The position numbers were made by a program, and so were the translations under genes. Below, piece after piece: positions 37,338 through 47,392 of a DNA stretch of 64,000 bases. How positions within the stretch are numbered: position 1 is the stretch's first letter; each line of letters starts with the position of its first letter. The notes under the pieces are model-generated. The model searched no databases, was not told the DNA's origin, and worked only from the letters and a program-made list of their open reading frames with translations. The stretch spans positions 37,787,523 to 37,851,522 of the forward strand of contig NC_092462.1 in assembly GCF_047495875.1 (NCBI RefSeq). Direction: 5' to 3'. The DNA comes from Pithys albifrons albifrons. Its lineage: Eukaryota; Chordata; Aves; Passeriformes; Thamnophilidae.

Positions 37338-40009
37338 CAGCACGCTGACTAACCTCCAGAAATGCTTTCAGGGGGGTCAGACGACAAATCTGCAGAGTGA
37401 GTCTTGCCGTGGCCTTGTATTAGTCAAGTGCAAATAATCTGACCCTTTGACACCAGGGTCTCAGAAGGAGTCAAAGTGCTTCTTCTGTTTTCACCAGATG
37501 CTGTAGAGTTCAGGAACATAACTGGATTTAAGAAGATCTGCTTGAAGTAAGATTAGCCAAGATTAAAATAATCTCGGTAAAGTCATAAAATTTTCCAGTG
37601 ATTATCTTAGAAAGGAATCTGTTATGATGTGTTCGCTAATGATCTTGGCCCTCTCTAGTGGGCTGCTTTGGATAATTGTGGAAGGCAAGTGAGCAGTCAG
37701 AACTCTTGCTTTCAAAAACTGGGAATGACTTTTGACTCCTTCAGCAGATGTTCTGCCTTCTGAAGCTGTTGCAGTTTGCTGTATCTTGGCAGTTATTGCT
37801 GAGATAATAGGCCATAGCAGTTCTTTTGGAGATAAGCCGTTTATTAAGTGGTGAAATTTCTGAAATCTGTTCTTCTAGACACAACATGGACTTTTCTGTG
37901 TGCAGAAAATCTTCAGGAATTTATTTGCATACCTCACAAGGAAATGTCAGGCAGCAGACATTTTGCATCAAAAGCAGTTCAAATTACGTTTCCTGCTCAG
38001 GAGGGGGCTGTAAACAGACCTGCAAAGTGGCAATGTCTGGAAAAAAAGTAGTTGTGATTGCATTGCTGCATAGGACAGTGGCTATCTTCAGATGCTTATT
38101 CTGGGGTGACAGCTGAAGTATTGCAGCCCTATAGTACATATGCTGTATCAACTTACTCAGGTACTGTAATGAATCATGTTCTCCTTTCTCAAGAGCCTAG
38201 TCTTTTGCTCAGAGACTTTTGAGCTCAACCCTTATATCCACTTCCATTCATATTTGAGGTATAATTCAGAAACTTTCTCTAGCTGGTGTGCATGCCACTA
38301 AAGGAATTGGAATAGTTCTTATGGTCCTGCCCCTGATAAAGCAGCATTCTGTCTTGATTGCCCTCTCTTGACAGAGGAGAAAATGTCCATGACAGCCATC
38401 TCAGGAAATAATTCAGTCTGTCTTGAGAACAAATATAATCCTATTAAGTAAACACTGACAAAGCTGAAATCTAAACAGAATATCTGGTTCATTAGGTAGA
38501 TCATCTGTTTACTTGCTGTTGTGATATATATGAGAGTGAGAAACACATGCTGCTTCAACATATTTTGGGAAACGGTATTGTTATAACTAAATTCATGTTT
38601 TGGTTTGAAGTGTTTTCCATCTCAGAAGCTGCTTAAGTAAGGAATAGCAGTTAAATAGTAATGACTGTGTTCACTACTAGCAGTGCTCCAGCATATTTCT
38701 AGGGAGCTGTCAGAGCACAAGAATATGTCCAGAGGTTAGTACGTGGACACCCGGCATGATGCTAGGAGAGGTAGGACTGTCACCAAGAGGTGGGCTTGTA
38801 TCTCATGGTATGCTTCCTGCAACACCTGCAGACAGACTGTGCATTGGTAGAGCTTCAGTATGTGGGAAGTAGGAGTTTAATCTTACTGCTTCTCTGAGAT
38901 GCAGCGGTGTGCACTTTGTTCATTATACAAATGTGTATGTTTGCTCTGTTGTTAGTTGTCCAAAAGTTTGTTAAGCTAAAGATGACAGATTAATTCTTCT
39001 TCCTGTACAACACCCTCCTCCCTTTGCTTGTGCTGAAAGCTCTAGCCAACAAATATAAAATTCCTCCTCAGACTGTACCAGCTTAAAATAGAATTAAGCT
39101 TTTTCAGCTAACCTCAGGCAGTACCCTTTCCCTCTCTGCACTGTAATCCTGGGTATTTTTTAACAACACCAAAGCATTAAAGATCAAACAAAAAGATCTG
39201 CTATATTGTTCTTTTTTATGTTTATAACCTTGAATCTTTTCTTGATTGCAGCAGGAGACAATAAGTAATACTGAAGATCTTGTAGTGTAGTGTTACAACT
39301 ATGCACCTCTTAAAAAACATTCTTTCAAATACTGTGTTCATTTTTTCTACAGATTTTAAAACATTCAAGAGATCATTTGGAGAGCCAAAAAGGTTAATGT
39401 ATAAAGAGTTTTCAAAACCAAAATGAAAGTGGAGAAGTGGCTGTTTAGGAAGGAAATGAGAGACCAAAGAGGTAATAACAGTAATACAGACAGTTAGAGA
39501 TAAGACCTTTCTGATAGAAAACTCACAGAGATGCTGTGTTCACTGAAAGCATATGTAGAAGTTGCAGGAACAAAACTCTTCTCCAGAAAACCCAACTGTG
39601 GAACTTTCTCCAAGAATCCATTGGAAGAAAAAGTGCTTGTGGGATTTGGAGGGAGAGGTGAAGTATTTATTTGCATTATCAGAAATATCCAAAGAAAATA
39701 AAATAACTCTTATCCTTAAGAGCTTTCAGTTTTCTATCTAAACCAAATATAAATAATAAAAATATATCAAGGTCTGCCCTCAGAGTCTTTAAATGCTTTC
39801 GTGTAAGTAAGGATACCTGCTATCTTATAGACAGGACTGCAAGGTTACCGAATACTTAGGCAGAGACTCCCTTGTTTATGGCTGTGAGAAAAGATTAGGT
39901 AGAATAATTGATTTGATTAGCATGTTGTGGTGTCTTTTGGATGTTTTCTGATACCTTCTGCGCTTCTGGTTCAAGGGGTCATGGTTTTGGGGCCAGAAGG
40001 AAGTGATTG

Positions 40010-40125
40010 AGAATCATAGATTGATAGAATATGCTGAGTTGGAAGGGACCCATTAGAATCAAGTCCAACTTCTAGCCTGGCCCAGGACACCAGAAGAACC
40101 ACACAATGTGCCAATCACACAACTG
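40010..40125 (-). mobile_element. CR1 LINE 3' tail fragment
   Basis: It starts with the reverse complement of a CR1 end (AGAATCATAGATTGATAGAA), then GAGTTGGAAGGGACCCATTAG and CCAACTTCTAGCCTGGCCCA. This matches the same CR1 subfamily as the long copy at 47.4 kb. Only about 115 bases are recognisable. Confidence 0.85.
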
Positions 40126-42677
40126 AGGCCATTCATCATAAGAAGATTGCTGTAGAGATCCCATCTGTAGTACTTGTTGGTCTCCAGCAAGATGTGTCAC
40201 GAATTATCAACCTCAGAGTTACAGCCTTAAAAGCTGGTGTTGTCAAAGAGTAGGTGGTACAGCAGGCAGAACCAATGGACTGAAATAGTAAAGAAAGATT
40301 CATTACTGAAAAGTTGAAAGCATATTTGGAGGAGAAAATAAACTATAGGTCAACTTTAACTCTCCAAATCTGACCAAATTACCCTATTTATTTTTCTGTA
40401 TGAAGGACAGTAAGGAAGAGTGTCCATTGAGTTCCTGGACTCCAGAAGGGGATTATTAAGGTAGTAAAATATTTACTGAAGGTGTGTGACTGACCTTGCA
40501 CAAGTCAGAAATGTTGTGGTAAGGTTGCTAAACCCATAAAATAAATACCATGTTCTGTCCTGTTCACATGTGCAATGAAGAGAACTTCCTGAAAACTTGT
40601 CATGGGCTGCTTGACCTCATATCTAGGAATCTAGTGCTTCAGATTTGAAGCATTTGAGTATTTTCAGAATTTCCCATAGCCACTGCACCTGAGCCACTGA
40701 TGGGCTTGTCATATATTGAAAGTATTTAATTTTCTGTGTCTGTAGGTGGAATGTTTTTATTGGGCTTTTGTTTACATCATGTTTATTTCTCATCAGTTCT
40801 CAGACTTTCTGGACTGTGTTCCCAGGGCTTTTTTTGTGTGCTTAAGTAGTTGGACAATTGTTCCCTTCCTCCTACCACCCCTAAAAGTGTGCACATCTCC
40901 TATACCAGATGTGTTTTCAGCACTCTATGACTTAACAGGAGCTTTTGAGGTCAGTCTCCCACCCTTAGATATTTAAACGCTCATCTCTCCACCAGGACAG
41001 TTAGCTGTCCTTGCTGCCAGAAGTCACAGCAGCCATGCCAGAGTGAGGGAAGAGTGGTTACCCTTGGAATGAGAGAGGAGATACTGCTGAGTGCTGTAGT
41101 GCAGGTGGTGATTCTAGCATGTCCTGGTTCAGGAAACCAGCTGATGGGCTTACAGCTGGGGCTGTGGACCTTCACCAACTGCCAAGTTTAAACATTACAA
41201 TTCCCACATGGACATTAGACGGTGGAGAATTTAGGATGTGGAAGCAGAAGCATTAGAAAATAAAGAAACAAGAGCTGAATGGACATTTTTGAGCTTTCTG
41301 GTAACACCTCTTTTCCCCCACTTTAAGAACTGTTAATATCCTGTATACCTTGACTGGATTGTCACTGAGATCTTAATGACAAGTTGCAGACTGAACTTGA
41401 AGTGTTATTGTGTTTAAAATTAGATTCTTTGTGGTGGAAATCCCAGAAAAAATTCTTCACTTTCTCTTAAGGGGTAATGGCAAGTGTGCTTAGAAGAGAA
41501 ACTGAGATGCAGGAATTTGAAGTTGATACCATTACTGGACAAAAGGCAGGAATTAAAATAAAATGATAAATCTGATGTAACAGGGAGAGTGGTGTTCAGT
41601 AGTAAAAGTATTCAAGTTGTCTGAACTTGGTAAAAATGTGGAGGTACACGAGTGATGAAATAACAAAATAATCTCTCTTCAATTGCTTTGTATAGTTATC
41701 TAGATCTTGATCACTTTTTCAGCTGATTTGCCTTTCCGTAATTGCATGAGACCTAACACAATGGGCACTGCATCAGGTCTGCCACTCTGGCATTATCTGA
41801 AAGCTCAACACGATCATTCATCACCTGGTACAGGGCTAGACGTAGCCACGCTGCCTTTGACAATCAAAGCTGTAATAAGTCACTGCTTCTCATAGGGCAT
41901 GCAACAGAAATTAACACTTTGGCAAATTTTTCATGCTCAACAAGTTAGATTTGAAATCGGTGCGCAGTGAGGTAGCGAGCTTGCTCTAGCCAGAGTATTG
42001 CTGTTGTAGAAAGTAAGCATCACTTATTACAGTAATCTTTAGTGTTGTAAGCAACAGTAATAGGCAAAATGTTTTGAGATATTAAATGCTAATTTTTTTA
42101 TGTGTGCTTTCATCTAAATTGGCTTTGAAAAAGCTTGTAAAAATCTATCACCCTTGGGAGAATGTAAAACCCCCAATCCCTATCATATTAAAAGGGAAAT
42201 AATTTCACAAATGCTTCCAGTTATGTTGCAGAATCAATGGCCACAAAGCGAATAATGTGGAGAAATGGAAAAAAAGAAAACCTACATAATACCTACAATT
42301 TAAGTCTACATATATAGATTGCATTGAAAAGTTCTTGAACTCTCTTGTCATTAAGATCCCTTGTATTAAATTAGGTAAAGAACTCATTATTATATCAAGA
42401 CTATTAATTATGTAAATGTCTACTCTATAAAGAGCATGTTTGCACTATTTTTATGTATGTGACAAGACTCCTTTTTTCCCATTTTTTGCCCCCCCAAAAA
42501 TCTTAAACTAGGTCTGGCAATGGCTTTTCAAGAATGATATTGCAGGAGAAGAGGGATTTAGAGTATCCAGGGGACCTCTGGCAGGATCTTCAGCGTAGGT
42601 TGAAAGGTGACCCTGTACACTCAGGTAGCATAATGTCATCATGGCTAGGCTTCGTGAACGAAGATTTGAGAAGGGCA

Positions 42678-43900
42678 CTACCCACGCTTGCTGCAAGCGT
42701 GCTGGTGGCTAAAAAGGCCAATATGGGATAGGCAGGTCCAGTCACAAAAGACACAGCGGAATGTCTCCCTAGGTGATATTGGCAAGGAACGGTTCTTTCT
42801 GCATTGTCTTTTCTCCTCAAGACTGACTCTCCATCCATTCTCAAAGGAAGCAGCAGCGCCGTGAATGCTGTGTCTCCATGAATCCCGATTTGAGGCCAGA
42901 GTGGACCATTGGGGCAGTTGATATGGCCAAGACTGAGGTATTGTTTCAGGCAGTCCTTGTACCTCTTCTTCGGGGCTCCTCTCTTGCGGCAGCCGGTGGC
43001 GAGTTCACCATAGAGCACAATCTTTGGGAGGCGGTGATCCTCCATCCTGGAGACGTGCCCTGCCCAGCACAGCTGCATTCTCATCAGCATGGCCTCAATA
43101 CTGCTGACCCCTGCCTGTTCAAGAACAGACACATTGGTCACGTAATCAGACCAGTGGATGTTTAGGATTGAATGGAGGCAGCGCTGATGGAAGCGTTCGA
43201 GAAGCCGCAGGTGGTGGCGGTAGATGACCCATGATTCAGACCCATATAAAAGAGTAGACAGTACAATGGCTCTGTAGACGCTGATCTTTGTACTTTTCTT
43301 CAGGTGTTTATTGGACCAGACTCTTTCATGGAGTTTTCCAAAGGCTCTGTATGCCTTTGCTAGCCTGTTGTCTATCTCTTTGTCAATCTTACCGTCTGAG
43401 GAAATGATACTTCCCAGATAGGTGAACTGCTGGACTGACTTAAGCTCTGAATTGCCTATGGTGATGTGAGGATGATGGAAGACTTCTTGAGGTGCAGGTT
43501 GGTAGAGAACTTCCATCTTCAGGCTGACTTCCAGCCCAAAGAGCTCAGCAGCCTCTGCCAAGCAGGATGTTAAGCGCTGCAGAGCTGCTTCTGTGTGAGC
43601 AACGAGGGCGGCATCATCAGCAAAAAGCAGCTCGCAGACAAGGTGATTCAGGGTCTTGGTGTGGGCCTTCAGTTGCCTTAGGTTGAATAGGCTTCCATTG
43701 GTACGATAGCGGATGTAGATGCCGTTTTTTTCATCGAGGTCTGCTGTGGCTCTTTGGAGCATCATGCTGAAGAAGACCGTGAATAGAGTTGGTGCAAGAA
43801 CACAACCTTGTTTCACACCACTGGTTATTGGAAAGGGCTCAAAGAATGCATCGCCATATCTGATTTGTCCATGCTGATCCTCATGTAGCAGGACGATCAT
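42678..43900 (-). pseudogene. RTE reverse transcriptase, C-terminal part and zinc knuckle
   Basis: This carries the second half of the RT and the C-terminal region. In order on the minus strand: ITSGVKQGCVLAPTLF (motif with template contacts), the FADD catalytic box at 43,613-43,624, FTYLGS, a thumb-like region with TLLYGSESW, GHVSRMEDHRLPK and GAPKKRYKD. Near 42,770-42,790 the frame breaks by what looks like one lost base. After it, a CVFCDW knuckle (CVFC at 42,744-42,755) with following His and Cys residues runs in the next frame to a TAG at 42,678-42,680. The spacing (C-x2-C-x12-H-x3-C) fits a C2HC/C2H2-like finger at the usual end of this protein. The open frame past the break, down to 42,590, is therefore spurious. 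Confidence 0.85.
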
Positions 43901-43930
43901 TTTGAGGAACTTGGGGGGACATCCTAAACG

Positions 43931-44662
43931 TTACAAGATCTGCCACAGACCTTTTCTGCTCACAGTGTCGAAAGCTTTGGTGAGGTCAACGAAGGTTACA
44001 TAGAGACCTTTGTTCTGTTCCCTACACTTCTCTTGCAGTTGTCTGAGAACAAACACCATGTCTGTGGTGCTCCCATTGGCTCTGAAACCACACTGGCTTT
44101 CAGGTAGAAGATCTTCTGCAATAGTGGGTAGTAATCTGTTCAGAAGTATTCTTGCAAGGATTTTACCAGCAAGGGAGAGCAAAGTAATACCTCTGTAATT
44201 TGAGCAGTCTGATCTTTCTCCTTTCTTCTTGTACAGGGTGATGATGATTGTGTCATGGAGATCTGGTGGTAGTTCCCCTTGTTCCCAGCAATGCAGAACA
44301 AGCTCGTGGAATTTGGCTTGGAGTGCTTGACCTCCATGCTTCCAGATTTCAGGTGGAATTCCATCAACCCCAGCTGTCTTGCCAGTTTTCACCTGTTGTA
44401 TGGCCTTGAGTATCTCTCCCATAGTAGGGGCTGCATCCACTTCATGTTTCACTGGTTGTTGTGTAATGTGTTGAATTGCTGAGCCTTGGATTACACGGTT
44501 GGCACTGAAGAGAGTCTGAAAGTGCCCAGACCATCGGTTCAGGATGGAGGTTTTATCTGTTAGAAGCAGTTGACCATCTGCACTGAGTAGGGGGCTTTGA
44601 ACCTGGTGTGTGAGTCCATACACTGTTTTCAGGGCCTCATATAATCCTCTTTGGTCACCCAA
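43931..44662 (-). pseudogene. RTE reverse transcriptase, N-terminal part
   Basis: This carries the fingers and palm start of the RT. Visible blocks are GKTAGVDGIPPEIWKHGG, a following YKKKGERSDCSNYRGITLLS, SQCGFRANGSTTDMVF and YVTFVDLTKAFDTV, with the first catalytic Asp. It is separated from the next part by an in-frame TAA at 43,931-43,933 inside the conserved WQIL-RLGCP stretch and shares its frame. The 5' neighbour is separated by an in-frame TGA at 44,720-44,722, also in the same frame. The TTG at 44,660-44,662 is only where an ORF search would start; the real protein reads through. Confidence 0.87.
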
Positions 44663-44719
44663 ATCTGCGCATAGTTGTGTCTTTTCTGCTAGGTTGAGCC
44701 ACCATTTGTTCTGGATGTC

Positions 44720-45154
44720 TCAAAGTTTCTGTTGGAGCTTACTGCATGCAAGACAAAAGGTGGCTTTTCTTATATGGCAAGATGGCTGAGCAAGGTGTGC
44801 TTGGTTAGCAGTTCTCTTCTTCTTCAGCAATTCCTGGATCTCTTGATTGTTCTCATCAAACCAGTCTTTGTTTTTCTTGGAGGAGAACCCTAGGAACTCT
44901 TCAGAGGACTGCAGGATGCAACTTTTAATACGTTGCCAAAGCGCTTCAGGAGAGGGATCTATGGGATTATCTTTAAGTCTAGTTTGAAGGTTTCCCTGGA
45001 AGCTGTCTCTCACTGTGGCTGTTTGAAGATTGCTGACTTGGAGCCTCCTCCTTGGAATGCCGCCTCTCTTAGGTTTGGGCTTGAAGTGGAGGTTAAGTTT
45101 GCAGCGCACAAGGCGGTGGTCTGTTTGACATTCTGCACTCGGCATCACTGACAT
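44720..45154 (-). pseudogene. RTE linker between endonuclease and RT
   Basis: It begins with the last endonuclease motif (AECQTDHRL, holding the Asp-His pair) and continues through a basic FKPKPKRGGIPRRR stretch and a helical, Gln/Glu-rich linker (QEIQELLKKKR). It ends at TGA 44,720-44,722, where the family is likely to have CGA (Arg), a CpG-type transition. Upstream of about 45,155 the frame shifts relative to the main endonuclease part, and a few residues seem to be missing there. Confidence 0.82.
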
Positions 45155-45200
45155 TTCTCTGTTGTACTAAGATATAGTCAGTGAGGTGCCAGTGCTTGGA

Positions 45201-45854
45201 TCAAGGATGCATCCAGGTTGTCTTCAGGCTGTCTTTCTGTTGACAGACAGTGTTGGTGATGGTGAGCTGCCGTTCTGCACAAAACTCTAGCAGGAGGTGT
45301 CCGTTGTCGTTGCAGTTTCCAATGCCATGCTTGCCCAGGACTCCTTTCCAGGCTTCAGAATTCTTACCTACTCTGGCATTGAAGTCACCAAGGATTATGA
45401 TCTTATCATCTGCAGGAACATTTTGGGTGAGGCGGCGCAGGTCTGTGTAGAATTTGTCTTTTTCCGCTGAGTCAGCTTGGAGAGTTGGGGCATATACGCT
45501 AAAGAGAACAACATGTTGCTTGTTGTGTAGAGGGAGGCATAAGGACATAATGCGATTGGAATGACCTGTCGGCAGATTTTCAAGTTTGGAGGCAATGGAG
45601 TTTTTAGTCATGAAGCCAACTCCTGAAAGGTGTCTTTCAGTTTTGGGTTTGCCTGAGCAGTAGAGTGTGTACCCAGCACCATGTTCTTTAAGCCTGCCTT
45701 CCTCATGAAGATGAACTTCACTGAGAGCAGCAATGTCAATGTTGAGCCGTGACAGTTCATGGGCAATTAGAGCAGAACGACGCTCAGGACATCCACTATC
45801 CCCAGTATCAAGCATGGTTCTGATGTTCCAACATGCAAGTGTTAGTTTGAGCAC
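45201..45854 (-). pseudogene. RTE apurinic-type endonuclease domain
   Basis: This domain nicks target DNA to prime reverse transcription. The APE-family motifs are easy to see: ACWNIRTM (Asn), ALSEVHLHEEG (Glu), SVYAPT, LGDFNARVG (Asp, Asn) and, across the break, TDHR. It ends with WMHP and a TGA at 45,201-45,203, again probably from CGA, followed in the same frame by SKHWHLTDYILV before the frameshift. The first codon that an ORF search gives (GTG, 45,852-45,854) is not a true start. A leader in another frame begins with ATG at 46,033-46,035 and may be the original N-terminus, joined by a slip near the T/A-rich run at 45,885-45,900. Confidence 0.86.
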
Positions 45855-46592
45855 ACCTTTGCAGGCAGGTGTATGCCTTTGAAATCTCTTTGTTTTTGTT
45901 TGACCACATGGAAGATGCCGGTTGGCTGCGGTTATCCAACCGGGTGTAGAGATGAGCTTTGTTTAGGCCACCTTTGCTAGGCCCCTCTCTGTGTGGAGCA
46001 AGCAGTGCTGTCCCTAGAAAAGGCTGCTTGGTCATTCAGGATGCTGCTGCAAGAGACTGTCATCTCCGGGGTCAAGTCTCTAATGACCAATATCCTGAAC
46101 CGCCTGCATGCAGGGTTGGGTCTGCAGCTTCCAGCTGCTTCCGATCGCCTGTCGCTACAGGGCTTTGCAATGTGGGTGAACCCTTCAGGCCTGCGCAATG
46201 GATTTTTTTGGTGAGGCACAGCGTGCACAAAACTGGCCCCACCCTTTACTCCTAAGGTTCATCTGCCATGGCCTAGCGAGCTTGGACGGTGACAGCGAAT
46301 ACCTCAGGATGTAGGTTTGGTTAGAGTATCCTTCTCTTAGATGGATGGCCTTACAGGGCTAAGTGACCTCCATCTACCTGGGTTTGGGGTTGGAGTTGTC
46401 CTTCTCCTAGGATGGTTGCCAGATGGCTAGCGAGCCCATCCTGCCCGTGGACACACTTTGTCTGACCCTTCAGCTGAGACCTGTCTGGTATGGGAGACCC
46501 TACCGGCAGCACAAACCACCTCCAGCATAGCTCTCAACCTCATGAGGGCACGCAAGCTTCTCCCCCGCGACAAGGGGGTGTCCCTGGAGAAG
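45855..46592 (-). other. RTE 5' UTR and possible N-terminal leader
   Basis: This is the 5' part of the element between its start (just inside the duplication at 46,593) and the endonuclease. It is more GC-rich than the surrounding intron. It has a minus-strand ATG-initiated frame from 46,035 to 45,808 (MTKQPFLGTALLAPHREG...) and an overlapping one from 46,228 to 45,977. Either may have been translated in the active element. Nothing else is recognised. Confidence 0.55.
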
Positions 46593-46602
46593 AGCATAAT
46601 GT

Positions 46603-47392
46603 AACAAAAAAACCTTAATAATTGTGTCTAGTTTGGGGATCACAAAGGTAAAACTATTCATCTGTTGCAGTACTTAATGAAGATACTGTGAGTGAGATCA
46701 CAGAAATTGGGATGAATGGCTGTGGACTGGGTAGGTGTAATTGGTTTTTTGAGGAAAAGAAAAAAAAGGTCCAAAACAGAAGTGGTAATTTGTGCTGCTT
46801 AGCAGCCAAACAGTGGGGCATTTAAAATAGCATGTAATAAATTCCTCTTTTAAATCAAAATCTGGGTAATAGTTAACCTTCAGTTTTAAATGTAGTGGAG
46901 TAAGATATGGCTGGCTAAGCTTAAGTAGTAGAAATTCTGGTGCTAGTAAATTTAGTTATTGGAAAAGGCTCAGTGGGTCATCAGGATGACAGCCTGAGAG
47001 AAAGGTGTATCTTATCCAGAAGTAGATATGTGGGTTTTTTGCCACATGGCCAAGCAGCATTCACCTTCCTTAACCCAAGCTCAGCAGAGTTAAAATTGCT
47101 TGTATTGAGCTGACATTCTCTAATGAAAAATGACAGTGTCTTTGTCCTATTTTTGTCAGATATTAAATCAGCATTACGGGAGACCGCCAAGTGAAAATAG
47201 GGCAGGCTAAGCTGTTACATTAATAGGTTTGACTTCTACCTTGGTGGGTGGGATGCTTTTTGCAGTAACTAGGCCATATAATCTGAGAGAAGGACGCCAA
47301 GTCTGGTAACAGTTGCATTTAATTACTAGATTTCCTCCATAACTATGGAAAACAAATGTCTACTGTGGATGATTAGTTTAAAAATAGCAATA
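46603..47392 (+). other. GALNT7: GALNT7 intron 1 between RTE and CR1
   Basis: This is about 0.8 kb of AT-rich intron. No repeat or exon is seen. Confidence 0.6.

Larger units (their letters stand above)
36613..42626 (+). other. GALNT7: GALNT7 intron 1, first part
   Basis: It starts inside the CpG island and becomes AT-rich after about 37.2 kb. It holds a 14-G run at 37,324-37,337 and a short CR1 tail at 40,010. I find no second exon: the acidic, proline-rich stem sequence of GALNT7 exon 2 is not visible anywhere to 64,000, so intron 1 exceeds 27 kb. Confidence 0.8.
42627..46602 (-). mobile_element. RTE-clade LINE (AviRTE-like), nearly full length
   Basis: This is a non-LTR retrotransposon in reverse orientation inside GALNT7 intron 1. 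The body (42,637-46,592, about 4.0 kb) has a 5' UTR, an endonuclease, a reverse transcriptase, a C-terminal zinc knuckle and a very short 3' UTR ending CATGATG, as is usual for RTE elements. It is flanked by an exact 10-bp direct repeat, AGCATAATGT, at 42,627-42,636 and 46,593-46,602: a target-site duplication. The order of motifs and the GAPKKRYKD block near the end of the RT ORF place it in the RTE clade and not in CR1. Among bird elements the best match from memory is AviRTE. At least three stops and two frameshifts make this copy non-autonomous. Its orientation is antisense to GALNT7 transcription. Confidence 0.88.

Noticed and set aside
35902..37343. Long minus-strand ORFs of 370 and 469 codons across the CpG island
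   Set aside because: GC-rich DNA has few stop codons, so long frames arise by chance. The translations are Arg/Pro/Ala-rich low-complexity sequence without domains, they overlap each other in different frames, and they run antisense to GALNT7 exon 1.
42590..42677. C-terminal end of the 436-codon RTE frame down to 42,590
   Set aside because: It is read out of frame after a break near 42,780 and runs past the target-site duplication into intron sequence. The true end is the TAG at 42,678-42,680 in the other frame.
42878..43165. Plus-strand ORF of 95 codons
   Set aside because: It is the opposite strand of the RTE reverse transcriptase; a shadow frame with no features of its own.
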